DNA of 64,000 bases from an uncultured Porphyromonas sp. (GCA_900538385.1 UWSO01000001.1:1-64000), one strand, 5' to 3'; positions 1 to 8,162 are shown, counted from the first letter of the stretch. Notes: generated by a model from the letters alone, not told the origin. A program made the numbers and translations.

Positions 1-48
1 AAGGTTGCTAACTTTGCACTCCGTAATGTCTTATCTACAGATCTATCT

Positions 49-420
49 ATGAATCCTTGGTTAACGGTTGCTCTACTGGTGACCTCCAACATCTTTATGA
101 CCTTCGCGTGGTACGGGCACATCAAGCTGGAGCAGATGAGGGTCATCTCCGACCACACGCCGCTCTATCTGGTGATCCTGCTGAGCTGGTGCTTGGCACT
201 CTTTGAGTACTCCTTTCAGATCCCGGCCAATCGCTACGGCTATGTCGGCAACGGCGGTGCCTTCAGCTTGATGCAGCTTAAGGTGATACAGGAGGTGGTG
301 TCGATTACGGTCTTCACGCTCTTCTCGGTGATCTTCTTCCGTGGGGAGCCGTTGCAGTGGAACCACTTAGCCGCTTTCGCCTGCCTTGTCCTAGCGGTTT
401 ACTTTGTTTTCCTAAAGTGA
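49..420 (+). CDS. DUF486 / DMT-family small membrane protein
   Basis: A 123-residue integral membrane protein with about four hydrophobic segments (roughly residues 5-24, 40-58, 78-98 and 104-122). The conserved-looking stretch TFAWYGHIK near the N-terminus and the AFSLMQLKVIQE region match my memory of the DUF486 family, which is distantly related to drug/metabolite transporters. The substrate is unknown and no transport function is demonstrated for the family as far as I know. It is the only rightward gene in the first 13 kb and is convergent with the glycosyltransferase that ends at 458. The start at 49 is the first ATG and gives a full-length family member. Confidence 0.85.
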   Translation: MNPWLTVALLVTSNIFMTFAWYGHIKLEQMRVISDHTPLYLVILLSWCLALFEYSFQIPANRYGYVGNGGAFSLMQLKVIQEVVSITVFTLFSVIFFRGEPLQWNHLAAFACLVLAVYFVFLK

Positions 421-443
421 GACTGTTGCAAAAGTCAACAGTC
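421..443. terminator. Hairpin between convergent genes
   Basis: GACTGTTG and CAACAGTC form an 8-bp stem immediately after the DUF486 stop codon and before the end of the convergent glycosyltransferase. No clear T-run follows on either strand, so terminator function is only likely from position. Confidence 0.4.
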
Positions 444-457
444 TTAAAGTAGGAGGC

Positions 458-1477
458 TCACGAGGGGAGCTGGTCGTAGGTGCGCCGACGACGGAGGTGG
501 TACTGCCAGAGGAGCGAGTAGCGCGCTATGGGCGGGGTTGCTGTGGGCTGGTACCAGGGTTGATCGGCGGAGAGGGCGAGCTGGCGACGGGTGCGGTAGA
601 AGTCTCGCACGGCTCGTAGCACGGCTGACGCGTGTCGGGGTTGCCCCTTGACGAGGAAGGTGAAAGCGGCGAGCAGGTCTAGCGGGAGGCGACAGAGCAG
701 GATGCGCCTGCGGGCATGCCGTGTGGGGAGGTTCTTGTAGAGCATGCGGAGGTTGTTGCGAAAGTTGAGGTAGCTCTTCCTCGGGCTCCCCATCTCGAGC
801 GTGGCCCCTCCGAGATGGTAGACGATGCTGTCGGGGGTGTAAAGAATACGACCGCCTGCAAGCCAAAGCCTCCACGACAGATCGATCTCCTCCATGTGAG
901 CGAAGAAGCTCTCGTCAAAGCCTCCTACCCTCCAGAACGCCTCGCTACTGACGAAGTAGCAGGCGCCTGTCGCCCAGAGTATCTCGCACTCATCGTCATA
1001 CTGCCCGTGATCCAGCTCGACAGTGTCGAAGAGACGACCCCGACAGAAGGGATAGCCCCAACGATCTAGCTCTCCACCAGCAGCGCCAGCGTACTCAAAC
1101 GCTTCGGGCTGGCGGTCACTGCGCAGCTTGGGTTGTACGGCAGCGAGACCTTCCCTCAGCAAAGCTAGCGGACGGTCGCACCAGTGGGGCGAGACACGTA
1201 CGTCGCTATTGAGGAGACAATAATAAGGATAGTCGAGCTGGCAAAGCCCTCGATTGTAACCTCCTGCGAAGCCGTAGTTTTCGGATAGACGAACGAGCTT
1301 GACTTGCGGGAAAGCCTCCTGCAGGTAAGCGAGCGAGTCGTCTGTCGAACCGTTGTCTATGACCACGAGGTCGGCCACCTCAGGCGGTGTGTGCGCCACG
1401 AGGGGCGGAATGTACTCCTCAAGGAGCTTGCGCCCGTTCCAGTTGAGGACGACGATGGCTAGGTCGGGACGGCTCAT
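458..1477 (-). CDS. Glycosyltransferase family 2
   Basis: A 339-residue GT-A fold glycosyltransferase. The N-terminus has AIVVLNWNGR followed by VVIDNGSTDDS (nucleotide-sugar binding), then LLNSDVRVS as the DxD-like metal site at about residues 88-96, and the acceptor/catalytic region FFAHMEEIDLSWRLWLAGG near residue 190. This arrangement is typical of rhamnosyl- or similar transferases acting on surface polysaccharide; the actual sugar cannot be read from sequence. The C-terminus is arginine-rich and may bind membrane. It is the last gene of the amidase operon, 8 bp after mtaB. Confidence 0.9.
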   Translation of the reverse strand: MSRPDLAIVVLNWNGRKLLEEYIPPLVAHTPPEVADLVVIDNGSTDDSLAYLQEAFPQVKLVRLSENYGFAGGYNRGLCQLDYPYYCLLNSDVRVSPHWCDRPLALLREGLAAVQPKLRSDRQPEAFEYAGAAGGELDRWGYPFCRGRLFDTVELDHGQYDDECEILWATGACYFVSSEAFWRVGGFDESFFAHMEEIDLSWRLWLAGGRILYTPDSIVYHLGGATLEMGSPRKSYLNFRNNLRMLYKNLPTRHARRRILLCRLPLDLLAAFTFLVKGQPRHASAVLRAVRDFYRTRRQLALSADQPWYQPTATPPIARYSLLWQYHLRRRRTYDQLPS

Positions 1478-1485
1478 AGGTCGGC

Positions 1486-2835
1486 TTATGGCTTGGTGGT
1501 GAAGGTTTGTCGCCGCACGCTCCAGTGAGCTAGTCGTGCGGGGGTGATGGCGCCGACGAGCTCAGGGTCGTACGGCTGGGCGGCACGTATATAGTTGTCG
1601 GTGAAGCCCTCCATCATCTCGCCGTGCCGTGTCTCCTCCCAGAGAATGGGGCGGACGGAGCCAGCGAAGGGGGCGCAGAAAGCGTTGTGCCGCTCGCTGG
1701 AGAGAGCGAGGAGTTCCTTCGTGCGGAGCTTCTTTTCGGTTGTGGGTACAGCGGGCTTGATCTCTAGAGCTTTGGTGCCTTTGCGCTCGCTATAGGGGAA
1801 GACGTGCAGCTGGCTCCACGGTTGCGCTTGGAGGAAAGCTAAGGTCTCGGCGTGATGCTCGGGCATTTCGCCCCGCATGCCCGCAATGACATCAATACCG
1901 ACGAAAGCATCGGGGATCAGCTCATAGATGAGCTTGAGTCGCTCTGCAAAGAGCGCCGTGTCGTAGTGCCGTCGCATCAAGCGTAGCACCTGGTCGGAGC
2001 CGGACTGGAGGGGGATGTGGAAGTGCGGCATGAACTGCTCCGTCTCAGCGACGAACTGGATAATCTCTGGGGTCAGTAGCTCTGGCTCGATGGAGCCGAT
2101 GCGGTAGCGGGCGATGCCTGCGACTTTCGTCAGTCGGTGGAGTAGCTCTAGGAGCGTCTCACCCGTGGTGCGTCCGAAGTCGCCGATGTTGACGCCTGTC
2201 AAGATGATTTCCCTGCCACCCAGCTCAGCGACACGCTCCGCCTGCGCCACCAGTGAGGCGATAGATCCGTTGCGGCTAACGCCACGAGCGGCAGGTATGG
2301 TGCAGTAGGTGCAGAAGTAGTTGCAGCCGTCCTGCACCTTGAGGAAGTGGCGCGTGCGGTCGTCCGAAGAGACGCTCGGCTCGAAGTGTTGTAGCTCTCG
2401 GCGGGAGGTGACGTGGGGCGTAGCTACTTTCGACTGGTTGCGCTTTTGGCACAGCTCGGTGAGGAGCGAGACGATTTCGCTTTTGCGCCCCGACCCAACG
2501 ACGAGGTCTACTCCAGGCATCTGAGCAATCTGGTCGCCCTGTAGCTGGGCATAGCAGCCAGTCACGACGATGAGTGCCTCGGGGTACTCACGGTGCAGAC
2601 GGTTGATGAGACTGCGGCACTTCTTGTCCGCCGTGTCGGTCACCGAGCAACTGTTGACGATGCAGATATCGGGGACCACCTCTGTCGTGTGGTGATGCTC
2701 GTCAGAGATACGCTCCACGCCCACGGTCGCTAGCTGGCGAGCGATGGTCGAGGTCTCGGCATAGTTGAGCCGACAGCCCAGCGTGTAGAAGGCAGCTCGC
2801 TTGCCAATGAGTGGATGGAGTCGAGGGGTAATCAT
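1486..2835 (-). CDS. mtaB: tRNA t6A37 methylthiotransferase MtaB
   Basis: A radical-SAM methylthiotransferase that converts t6A to ms2t6A at position 37 of ANN-decoding tRNAs. It begins with MITPRLHPLIGKRAAFYTLGCRLNYAE, the N-terminal UPF0004 domain with its Cys ligands, and the radical-SAM cluster motif is DGCNYFCTYCTIPAARG (CxxxCxxC). The TRAM-like C-terminal region follows. A longer frame to 2898 exists, but the ATG at 2835 forms an ATGA overlap with the upstream chromate transporter stop, so I place the start there (449 residues). The known substrate of this enzyme class includes tRNA-Lys(UUU), encoded at 6636-6708. Confidence 0.92.
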   Translation of the reverse strand: MITPRLHPLIGKRAAFYTLGCRLNYAETSTIARQLATVGVERISDEHHHTTEVVPDICIVNSCSVTDTADKKCRSLINRLHREYPEALIVVTGCYAQLQGDQIAQMPGVDLVVGSGRKSEIVSLLTELCQKRNQSKVATPHVTSRRELQHFEPSVSSDDRTRHFLKVQDGCNYFCTYCTIPAARGVSRNGSIASLVAQAERVAELGGREIILTGVNIGDFGRTTGETLLELLHRLTKVAGIARYRIGSIEPELLTPEIIQFVAETEQFMPHFHIPLQSGSDQVLRLMRRHYDTALFAERLKLIYELIPDAFVGIDVIAGMRGEMPEHHAETLAFLQAQPWSQLHVFPYSERKGTKALEIKPAVPTTEKKLRTKELLALSSERHNAFCAPFAGSVRPILWEETRHGEMMEGFTDNYIRAAQPYDPELVGAITPARLAHWSVRRQTFTTKP

Positions 2836-3434
2836 AGTGAGTAGAGCAAAACGCCAGCAATGCCCGCGAGGACTATGAGAAGGATCGGGTGAACCCACTT
2901 CTTGTAAAGAACGAGTCCCGTCACGGCAAAGATGATGAAGCTGCGGTAGTCGATGAAGTTCTCTGTGACGATGATATTATCCACCGTGATCGGCGTGCCA
3001 GCGGGGAGCGTGAGGAGCGTCCAGAGTCCTGGCTGTATCATCAGCATCAGCGCAGCGGCCGCTATGAGCCCGACACTAGCGGGGCGTATGCCGAGGAAGG
3101 CTGCGTCGACGTAGCGATTGCTCCTAAAAGCTTGGAAGCTTCGGGAGATGATGAGGCAGAGGATGAAGGAAGGGAGCATCACGGCGGTCGTCGCTAGGAG
3201 CGAGCCGAGGATATTACCGCCCGTGACAACATAGCCTATGTAAGTAGCACTGTTGATCCCGATAGGTCCTGGGGTAACTTGGCTGACGGCTACGATGTCG
3301 GTGAATTGCTGGTTGGTCAGCCAGCCATACTTGTAGACCACTTCGTTTTGGATGAGCGAAAGCATCGCATAGCCTCCCCCGAAGCCGAAGAGACCGATCT
3401 GAATGTAGACCCAAAAGAGCTGTAAGTAGATCAT
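2832..3434 (-). CDS. chrA: Chromate transporter, half-size subunit
   Basis: A 200-residue polytopic protein of the CHR (chromate ion transporter) family in its short, single-domain form. The family signature is at the N-terminus: IGLFGFGGGYAMLSLIQNEVV, followed by TPGPIGINSATYIGY. Short CHR proteins usually occur as tandem pairs that together equal one long CHR protein, and its partner lies 12 bp upstream. CHR proteins are linked to chromate efflux, but in a gut or oral anaerobe the natural substrate may differ. It overlaps mtaB by four bases (ATGA), which suggests translational coupling. Confidence 0.9.
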   Translation of the reverse strand: MIYLQLFWVYIQIGLFGFGGGYAMLSLIQNEVVYKYGWLTNQQFTDIVAVSQVTPGPIGINSATYIGYVVTGGNILGSLLATTAVMLPSFILCLIISRSFQAFRSNRYVDAAFLGIRPASVGLIAAAALMLMIQPGLWTLLTLPAGTPITVDNIIVTENFIDYRSFIIFAVTGLVLYKKWVHPILLIVLAGIAGVLLYSL

Positions 3435-3446
3435 TGTCTTGCCGTC

Positions 3447-3977
3447 CTAATCCCTTCTCATAACACTATAGATGATCCCTCCGAGGGCAGAGCCGAGGAT
3501 GATCCAGACGGGAGAGACGCCCATGAGCCACACCAGCAGAGCGGATAGGATCGGTATCCAGACCATGCGCCAGGTGCCTTTCATCGCGCGCCAAGTGGTG
3601 ATGACGGGGATCGCAATCATCGCCACAACCGCAGGGCGTATGCCATACATGACCCGCTGTACCCAGACATTGTCGTTGACCTCTTGGTAAAACATCGCCA
3701 AGAGCAAGATGATGATAAAGGAGGGCAAGGTCGCACCAATAGCACAAGTCACCGCTCCGATATAGCCCTTCAACCGATAGCCTATGAAGATCGACATATT
3801 CACCGCAAAGACCCCCGGCAGCGACTGCGACACGGCGAAGAGGTCGATAAACTCCTCATTGGTCATCCAGTGGTTCTTCTCCACGACGTCATGTTGTATG
3901 AGCGAAAGCATAGCATAGCCTCCCCCGAAGGTAAAGCCCCCGATGCGAACGAATGTGATGAAGAGTCTCCAGAGCAT
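3447..3977 (-). CDS. chrA: Chromate transporter, half-size subunit (partner)
   Basis: A 176-residue short CHR-family protein with the same N-terminal signature as its neighbour (GGFTFGGGYAMLSLIQHDVV) and SLPGVFAVNMSIFIGY in place of TPGPIGINSATYIGY. The proline-rich TPGP segment of the downstream copy is here SLPG, so the two halves are diverged, as expected for a heterodimer with antiparallel subunits. It lies 12 bp upstream of the other half and 18 bp downstream of a small membrane protein gene, inside the amidase operon. Confidence 0.9.
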   Translation of the reverse strand: MLWRLFITFVRIGGFTFGGGYAMLSLIQHDVVEKNHWMTNEEFIDLFAVSQSLPGVFAVNMSIFIGYRLKGYIGAVTCAIGATLPSFIIILLLAMFYQEVNDNVWVQRVMYGIRPAVVAMIAIPVITTWRAMKGTWRMVWIPILSALLVWLMGVSPVWIILGSALGGIIYSVMRRD

Positions 3978-3995
3978 CCTATAGTCCCAACTTGC

Positions 3996-4193
3996 TTATA
4001 GTCTGTTGCGCCGTGCGAAGTAGAGGACGAAGAGCAGGTTGAGCACGAGCAAGCCGCCACCACCGAGGAGGACGTAGAGCTTAGCCCCATCAGCGACAGA
4101 GAGTGCCACGATCATCCCTACGATGACGAGGATCATTAGGACGAAGAGAGTCTTATCTAGCCAGTTAAGCGGCTTCTTTTTATTGCGTGTCAT
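3996..4193 (-). CDS. Small two-helix membrane protein, unknown
   Basis: A 65-residue protein with a basic N-terminus (MTRNKKKP), two predicted transmembrane helices (about residues 14-31 and 38-58) separated by ADGAK, and a basic C-terminus (ARRNRL). I do not recognise a family. It sits between the mlaD-like gene (12 bp upstream) and the chromate transporter pair (18 bp downstream), so it is very likely translated as part of that operon. The basic ends suggest both termini face the cytoplasm. Confidence 0.7.
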   Translation of the reverse strand: MTRNKKKPLNWLDKTLFVLMILVIVGMIVALSVADGAKLYVLLGGGGLLVLNLLFVLYFARRNRL

Positions 4194-4205
4194 AGAGGTT
4201 TGCGG

Positions 4206-5102
4206 TTAGAAGAGCGAGAGCTTGACATACTTCTTGGGGTGCGCCTTGATGTCTTGTATCAGAGCATCGAGGCTGGTCGTGACGCTGTCGATGCGGTTGT
4301 AGAGTCCGTCCTCGTTGAGTAGGCGCCCGACGGTACCATCGGACTGGTTGAGCCGCTGGGTGAAGCTCTTGAGCTCACGAGAGGTGCTCTCTAGATTAGC
4401 TACCGTCTCTTGTAGCTGTAGCGAGTCAAGCCTAGAGGCGAAGCTCTCCACATTTGCCGAGGTATGATCGATGCGCCCCATAATAGTGGGGAGCGAACGG
4501 AGCGACTGCTGTAGCTGAGCTGACGAAGCGTTGATATGCTGTGCCGACTGACGCACATCGGCGAGCGTCGGCTCTATGTTGGGATTCGAGAGGATCGCAT
4601 TGGCTTGTAGTAAGACGCTATCCATACGGCTGAGCGTGGTGGAGAGTCGCGGCACGAACTCGCTCTGTAGCTGCTCCAGGCTTTTAGCAGATCGGTGCGT
4701 GGACATTGGTATGGTGTCCTTGGCATTAAGATAAGCACCCGTCTCTACCTCAGGGAGGACTAGGTTGACCAGAGCGCCACTGAGGAGCGTCTGGGCGACC
4801 TGCACCTGCGTACCTTGAGGTAGCTTTATATCAGGGTCTAGCGTGAGCGTGAGGATCGTCTCACCATTATTGAGGTAGTCATACTCCATCTTCCGTACAG
4901 ATCCCACCTTGTAGCCATTGACGAAGACACGTGTAGCCACATTGATCCCCGTCACATCATTCATAGCGACATAATAAGTCTTAGAGCGAGCTGATATGGA
5001 GAGTCCCTTGAGGTAAGTGATCCCTAAGTATAGGATTACGATCGCTAAGAGGGTGAAGAATCCTATCTTGACAGTCTGTCGTGTGAGTCTTTTCTGTGGC
5101 AT
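4206..5102 (-). CDS. MlaD/MCE-domain protein
   Basis: A 298-residue protein with one N-terminal membrane anchor (about residues 12-30) and an MCE domain (YYVAMNDVTGINVATRVFVNGYKVGSV, about residues 42-120) of the kind that binds phospholipid in Mla/Mce/Yrb transport systems. After the MCE domain comes a long polar, probably coiled-coil region (about residues 130-285) rich in Leu, Ser and Gln. MlaD proteins act with an ABC permease and ATPase (MlaE/MlaF); none is in this window, so the partner genes must lie elsewhere. It follows the amidase gene by 16 bp. Confidence 0.88.
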   Translation of the reverse strand: MPQKRLTRQTVKIGFFTLLAIVILYLGITYLKGLSISARSKTYYVAMNDVTGINVATRVFVNGYKVGSVRKMEYDYLNNGETILTLTLDPDIKLPQGTQVQVAQTLLSGALVNLVLPEVETGAYLNAKDTIPMSTHRSAKSLEQLQSEFVPRLSTTLSRMDSVLLQANAILSNPNIEPTLADVRQSAQHINASSAQLQQSLRSLPTIMGRIDHTSANVESFASRLDSLQLQETVANLESTSRELKSFTQRLNQSDGTVGRLLNEDGLYNRIDSVTTSLDALIQDIKAHPKKYVKLSLF

Positions 5103-5118
5103 GGTGCAGCAGTGTCTC

Positions 5119-6225
5119 TTAGTAAATTTCTTTGTCTCTTACGCCCTTAAGGTAGCGGATGATGTAACAGTCTGGATAGCGCTTAGCGAGTCGCTGCTGA
5201 GCTTGTCTCGCCTCGCTGAGAGAATTGTACTGCTCAGCTGTGTACATGTAAAGCTTGCCACGCTGCTCCCGCTGTACATCGGTTAGATTGCGAAAGTAAG
5301 GGTCGCTTGTCTCTAGCTGTTGACGAGACGTGGCTATCTGTATGCGGTAGTACTCCTCACTATCTGATGTTGTGGTACTTTGCTGTGCTGTAGTCCCTTC
5401 GTTAGATGCCGACTCGGTGGTCTCCTTTTGTTTCTTTTGCTTCTTAGGGCTGGTCGTGCGTATATACTTCTTGTAGTATCTAGAGAAGCCGTCGGCGATG
5501 CCCTTAGCCAGTTGCTCACGTCCGCTCTGACTGACGAGGTAGTCCGACTCCGCCTTGTTTGTGATGAAGCCTAGCTCTATGAGGATGCTCGGCATAGCCG
5601 TCTCTCGTATCACGAGGAAGGGTCCTTGGCGCACACTGCGATTGCCTCGTCCCAGCTTGACAAAGGACTTCTGCACCTCGCTGGCCACATTGATGCTGGC
5701 CGTGAGGTGGACGTTTTGCATAAACTCAAAGATGATGTAGCTCTCCGTGCTATTTGGGTCAAAGCCCTCGTACGTCTCCTTGTAGTCCTTCTCTAGAAGG
5801 ATTACTTGGTTCTCACGCTTGGAGACTGCTAGGTTATCATTGGCACGGCGCAATCCCAGCACGTAGGTCTCTGTGCCAGAAGCACTCGAGCTCGGCGCCG
5901 AGTTGGTATGGATGCTGATGAAGAGATCGGCTTTCTTCTTATTGGCAAAGTTGGCTCGCTGTCGTAACCCGACGAAGACATCTGTCGATCGGGTCATATA
6001 GACCTTAATCTCAGGGTACGCCTGCTCAATGTACTTGCGCGTCAAGAGTGCTACCGCCAGATTGATATCCTTCTCCTTACGTCCGAAGGCACAAGCACCC
6101 GCATCATGGCCGCCGTGACCCGCATCGACTACGATCGTATACGCTTTTTGCTGCGCTAGCATATCCAGTGGACAGGCTATCGTGACTAGAAGTATCGTGA
6201 GGAAGACTTTGACTAGAGACTTCAT
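5119..6225 (-). CDS. N-acetylmuramoyl-L-alanine amidase with SPOR-like domain
   Basis: A 368-residue exported amidase. The signal peptide (about residues 1-24, ending LAQQ) is followed by an Amidase_3 catalytic domain: VVDAGHGGHDAGA (first zinc His), the Glu in GRKEKDIN, ISIHTNSAP (second His) and SILIELGFITN (catalytic Glu). A low-complexity KKQKKQ/Ser/Thr linker leads to a C-terminal SPOR-like domain beginning YYRIQIATSR, which in this family binds denuded peptidoglycan. It cuts the peptide stem from MurNAc during cell separation. It heads a seven-gene leftward operon with gaps under 20 bp; a TAnnTTTG box lies at 6249-6256. Confidence 0.93.
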   Translation of the reverse strand: MKSLVKVFLTILLVTIACPLDMLAQQKAYTIVVDAGHGGHDAGACAFGRKEKDINLAVALLTRKYIEQAYPEIKVYMTRSTDVFVGLRQRANFANKKKADLFISIHTNSAPSSSASGTETYVLGLRRANDNLAVSKRENQVILLEKDYKETYEGFDPNSTESYIIFEFMQNVHLTASINVASEVQKSFVKLGRGNRSVRQGPFLVIRETAMPSILIELGFITNKAESDYLVSQSGREQLAKGIADGFSRYYKKYIRTTSPKKQKKQKETTESASNEGTTAQQSTTTSDSEEYYRIQIATSRQQLETSDPYFRNLTDVQREQRGKLYMYTAEQYNSLSEARQAQQRLAKRYPDCYIIRYLKGVRDKEIY

Positions 6226-6248
6226 AAGGTAGCTGATAGTACTGAGAG

Positions 6249-6256
6249 CAAAGGTA
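6249..6256 (-). promoter_or_regulatory. Promoter -7 box of the amidase operon
   Basis: CAAAGGTA on the plus strand reads TACCTTTG on the minus strand, a match to the Bacteroidota -7 consensus TAnnTTTG, 24 bp upstream of the amidase start. Confidence 0.65.
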
Positions 6257-6327
6257 AGAAATATAGCGCAAAGCAGCAGAACAATCTCGCCACCAAAGGA
6301 CCGAAACGACTACTTAACCTCTCACCG

Positions 6328-6490
6328 CCACGTGGAAAATCGAAAATCTCCACGTGGGAAAAGAAAAATTCTTCGGACTTATCGTTTGACTCTTCCGAAG
6401 TTTCATTTGATTCTTCCGAAGAAATAATCCTTCCCCACGTGGAGAATTTTCATTTCCCACGTGAGGATTTCTAAATATCCACGTGAGGAT
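6328..6490 (-). repeat. Family A repeat, copy A1 (inverted)
   Basis: Two full 21-bp units plus a partial one (core TTCGGAAGA) in minus orientation, flanked on both sides by CCACGTGG or CCACGTGAGG boxes at 6328, 6350, about 6435, 6459 and 6479. It lies 72 bp beyond the amidase promoter and before tRNA-Lys. The other four family copies have the opposite orientation. Confidence 0.85.
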
Positions 6491-6635
6491 TGGATTTTTC
6501 TCTACACGACTAGCTCCTACGGTAGCTGACGACGGATAGACTATCCCTAGCCATACAAACAAAAAAAGCCTCCCAGTAAGTTACCGAGAGACCATCTGAA
6601 TGTTGTATCACTATAAAGTATTTTGGGGTCGTCCG

Positions 6636-6708
6636 TGAGCCGCATGGGGCTCGAACCCATGACCCCAACATTAAAAGTGTTGTGCTCTACCTACTGAGCT
6701 AGCGGCTC
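6636..6708 (-). tRNA. tRNA-Lys (anticodon UUU)
   Basis: A 73-nt cloverleaf on the minus strand. The acceptor arms GAGCCGC (6702-6708) and GCGGCTC (6637-6643 complement) pair fully, the D-arm is GCTC..GAGC, the anticodon loop CTTTTAA carries anticodon TTT, and the T-arm contains GGTTCGAGCC. The discriminator base is A and CCA is not encoded. A TACCTTTG promoter box lies about 60 bp upstream. Lys(UUU) tRNA is a known substrate for t6A and ms2t6A formation (TsaB and MtaB are both encoded in this window). Confidence 0.97.
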
Positions 6709-6766
6709 GCCCTCATTTGAGATCATAGCGTATGCGCTGACCTCCCTTTGGGCTAAAAACGTGGTG

Positions 6767-6774
6767 CAAAGGTA
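6767..6774 (-). promoter_or_regulatory. Promoter -7 box of tRNA-Lys
   Basis: Plus-strand CAAAGGTA, minus-strand TACCTTTG, about 59 bp upstream of the mature tRNA end. It fits the TAnnTTTG consensus. Confidence 0.6.
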
Positions 6775-6828
6775 CGAAAAATATAGATACCGCAAATAGT
6801 CATCCTAACACCCCTCGCTACAAAACAA

Positions 6829-6871
6829 TCGGGTGATGACGAGTAGATCAGACTACTACGCCATCACCCAA
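6829..6871 (-). terminator. Terminator after the DUF2023 gene
   Basis: GGGTGATG..AGTAG pairs with CTACT..CATCACCC around a short loop. On the minus strand the stem is followed by a T-rich stretch (TTGTTTTG). It is 29 bp past the DUF2023 stop. Confidence 0.65.
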
Positions 6872-6899
6872 CAGTCTAACTATGTGACACCGATTTTTG

Positions 6900-7265
6900 T
6901 TAGCTAGCGACCATCTGGCTTGCACTTTGCTTACGTCGCTGATAGCGCTCGCACTGCTGACAAGTGTCGTAGCCGAGTAGGGTGCCGAGGATAAAGTCTT
7001 CCTCAGGCGAGAGCGTCGTCAGGGATCGCCCTCTCACCATCTCAGAGATAATGGCGATACATAGCTCCTTGCCAAAGAAGAGATTGACACGCGGTGACAC
7101 ACTAGAGATCTCCTCTAGATGGTAAGCTATGCCAGCACGCTCCAAGCGTCTCATCAGGAGAGGTGCTACCTCTCTGCTTACGGTACAGAGAAATAAAGGA
7201 CGTATCCCTTTCTGAAACTCGTAAACCTTATCACTCAGCATCACCCACTCGGTCGACATACACAC
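6900..7265 (-). CDS. DUF2023 family protein
   Basis: A 121-residue cytoplasmic protein recognisable as DUF2023 from the VYEFQKGIRPLFLCTV opening, the INxFFG-like stretch VNLFFGKELC, and the highly conserved SPEEDFILGTLLGYDTCQQC tail with a CxxC (CQQC) pair that could bind metal. Function is not established. Homologues in Bacteroidota commonly sit beside flavodoxin, as here (fldA starts 730 bp upstream and ends 229 bp away), so a role with flavodoxin is plausible. The start is uncertain: Met1, Met3 and Met9 are all possible, with homology beginning near residue 12. Confidence 0.85.
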   Translation of the reverse strand: MCMSTEWVMLSDKVYEFQKGIRPLFLCTVSREVAPLLMRRLERAGIAYHLEEISSVSPRVNLFFGKELCIAIISEMVRGRSLTTLSPEEDFILGTLLGYDTCQQCERYQRRKQSASQMVAS

Positions 7266-7331
7266 TTAACTAACAGAAAAAAAAGAATTATGAAAGAGGC
7301 TCGCTTATCCTCTATTCCGCAAATCTTACGA

Positions 7332-7448
7332 GTAACCCTTTGTAGGGACGCTCGGTCGAGCGTCCGTTGTCGAAGGGTAAGACGAGTATTGGATACTGTA
7401 ACCTTTGACGGGACGGACGCACGACCGTGCGTCCCTACAAATCGTTAC
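7332..7448. repeat. Family B inverted-repeat element, copy B1
   Basis: The left arm (7332-7370) carries TGTAGGGACGCTCGG and the right arm (7412-7448) carries the complementary CCGTGCGTCCCTACA, ending in ATCGTTAC. The arms enclose about 40 bp including GTAACCTTTGACGGG. There is no coding capacity for a transposase, so it is MITE-like or REP-like. It lies between fldA and the DUF2023 gene. Confidence 0.85.
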
Positions 7449-7494
7449 TTGTCTTATCGGGCTACCCGATTTGCTGAATTGAGGCTCACATGCT

Positions 7495-7995
7495 TTATGC
7501 CTTTTGAATAGCTTGTACCCAAGTGTCGAGACGATCATCCGTCTCGTCGCTCTCGTTGTCTTCGTCTAGACAGCAGCCGATGAGCTGACCATCCTCCTCA
7601 CAGCGTGTAGCCTCGTAGCTATAGCCCTCTGCAGGGATCTGCCCGATGAGAGTGGCACCAGCAGCTGTGACTTGCTCTGCAATCTCTGCCATAGCATCAC
7701 AGAAAGTGTCTGGATAGCTGCTTGAGTCACCACAGCCGAAGACGGCAAACTGCTTGCCCGAGAGATCCAGCTTAGCAAGCTTGGGGAGAAAGCCCTCCCA
7801 GTCGTCCTGCAGGTCACCGTAGCCCCAGGTAGAGGAGCCGAGGATGAGAAGGTCGTACGACATGGCAGAATCTGGCGTAGCATCTGCTACGTTGTGCACG
7901 TCAGCTGCATCAATTCCTAGTAGCTGGGCAACCTTATCTGCGATGCCCTCGACATGGCCCGTAGAGGAGCCGAAGTATAGTCCGATATTCTTCAT
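7495..7995 (-). CDS. fldA: Flavodoxin
   Basis: A 166-residue long-chain flavodoxin that carries electrons on FMN, typically between pyruvate or other oxidoreductases and low-potential acceptors. The phosphate-binding loop is IGLYFGSSTGHVEG at the N-terminus (S/T-x-T-G-x-T variant), the 50s loop SSTWGYGDLQDDW and the 90s loop FGCGDSSSYPDTFCDAM are clear. A TACCTTTG promoter box is at 8030-8037. DUF2023 follows downstream after a family B repeat. Confidence 0.95.
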   Translation of the reverse strand: MKNIGLYFGSSTGHVEGIADKVAQLLGIDAADVHNVADATPDSAMSYDLLILGSSTWGYGDLQDDWEGFLPKLAKLDLSGKQFAVFGCGDSSSYPDTFCDAMAEIAEQVTAAGATLIGQIPAEGYSYEATRCEEDGQLIGCCLDEDNESDETDDRLDTWVQAIQKA

Positions 7996-8029
7996 TTGCT
8001 TTGAAACGTTATGTTGGTATTTCTGTATG

Positions 8030-8037
8030 CAAAGGTA
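8030..8037 (-). promoter_or_regulatory. Promoter -7 box of fldA
   Basis: Minus-strand TACCTTTG 35 bp upstream of the flavodoxin start codon; it matches TAnnTTTG. Confidence 0.65.
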
Positions 8038-8105
8038 GATGCTATCTCTTCGCCTGTCAATACCTTAACCTAGGTAAAATGGACCTCTTGCTAGGGGATA
8101 AAATA

Positions 8106-8142
8106 AGAGAGTCTCTACCGTCGTGACGATAGAGACTCTCTC
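8106..8142 (-). terminator. Terminator after dsbD
   Basis: AGAGAGTCTCT pairs with AGAGACTCTCT, extended by CGTCG/TGACG in the loop region. On the minus strand it is followed by TTATTTTAT. It lies 21 bp past the dsbD stop and ends the five-gene operon. Confidence 0.8.
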
Positions 8143-8162
8143 TAAGGAACTATAAGAGCTGA

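Noticed and set aside
458..1477. Other open frames overlapping the glycosyltransferase (for example 444-875 minus and 716-1069 plus)
   Set aside because: Shadows of the glycosyltransferase frame; Pro/Arg/Ser-rich products without domains.
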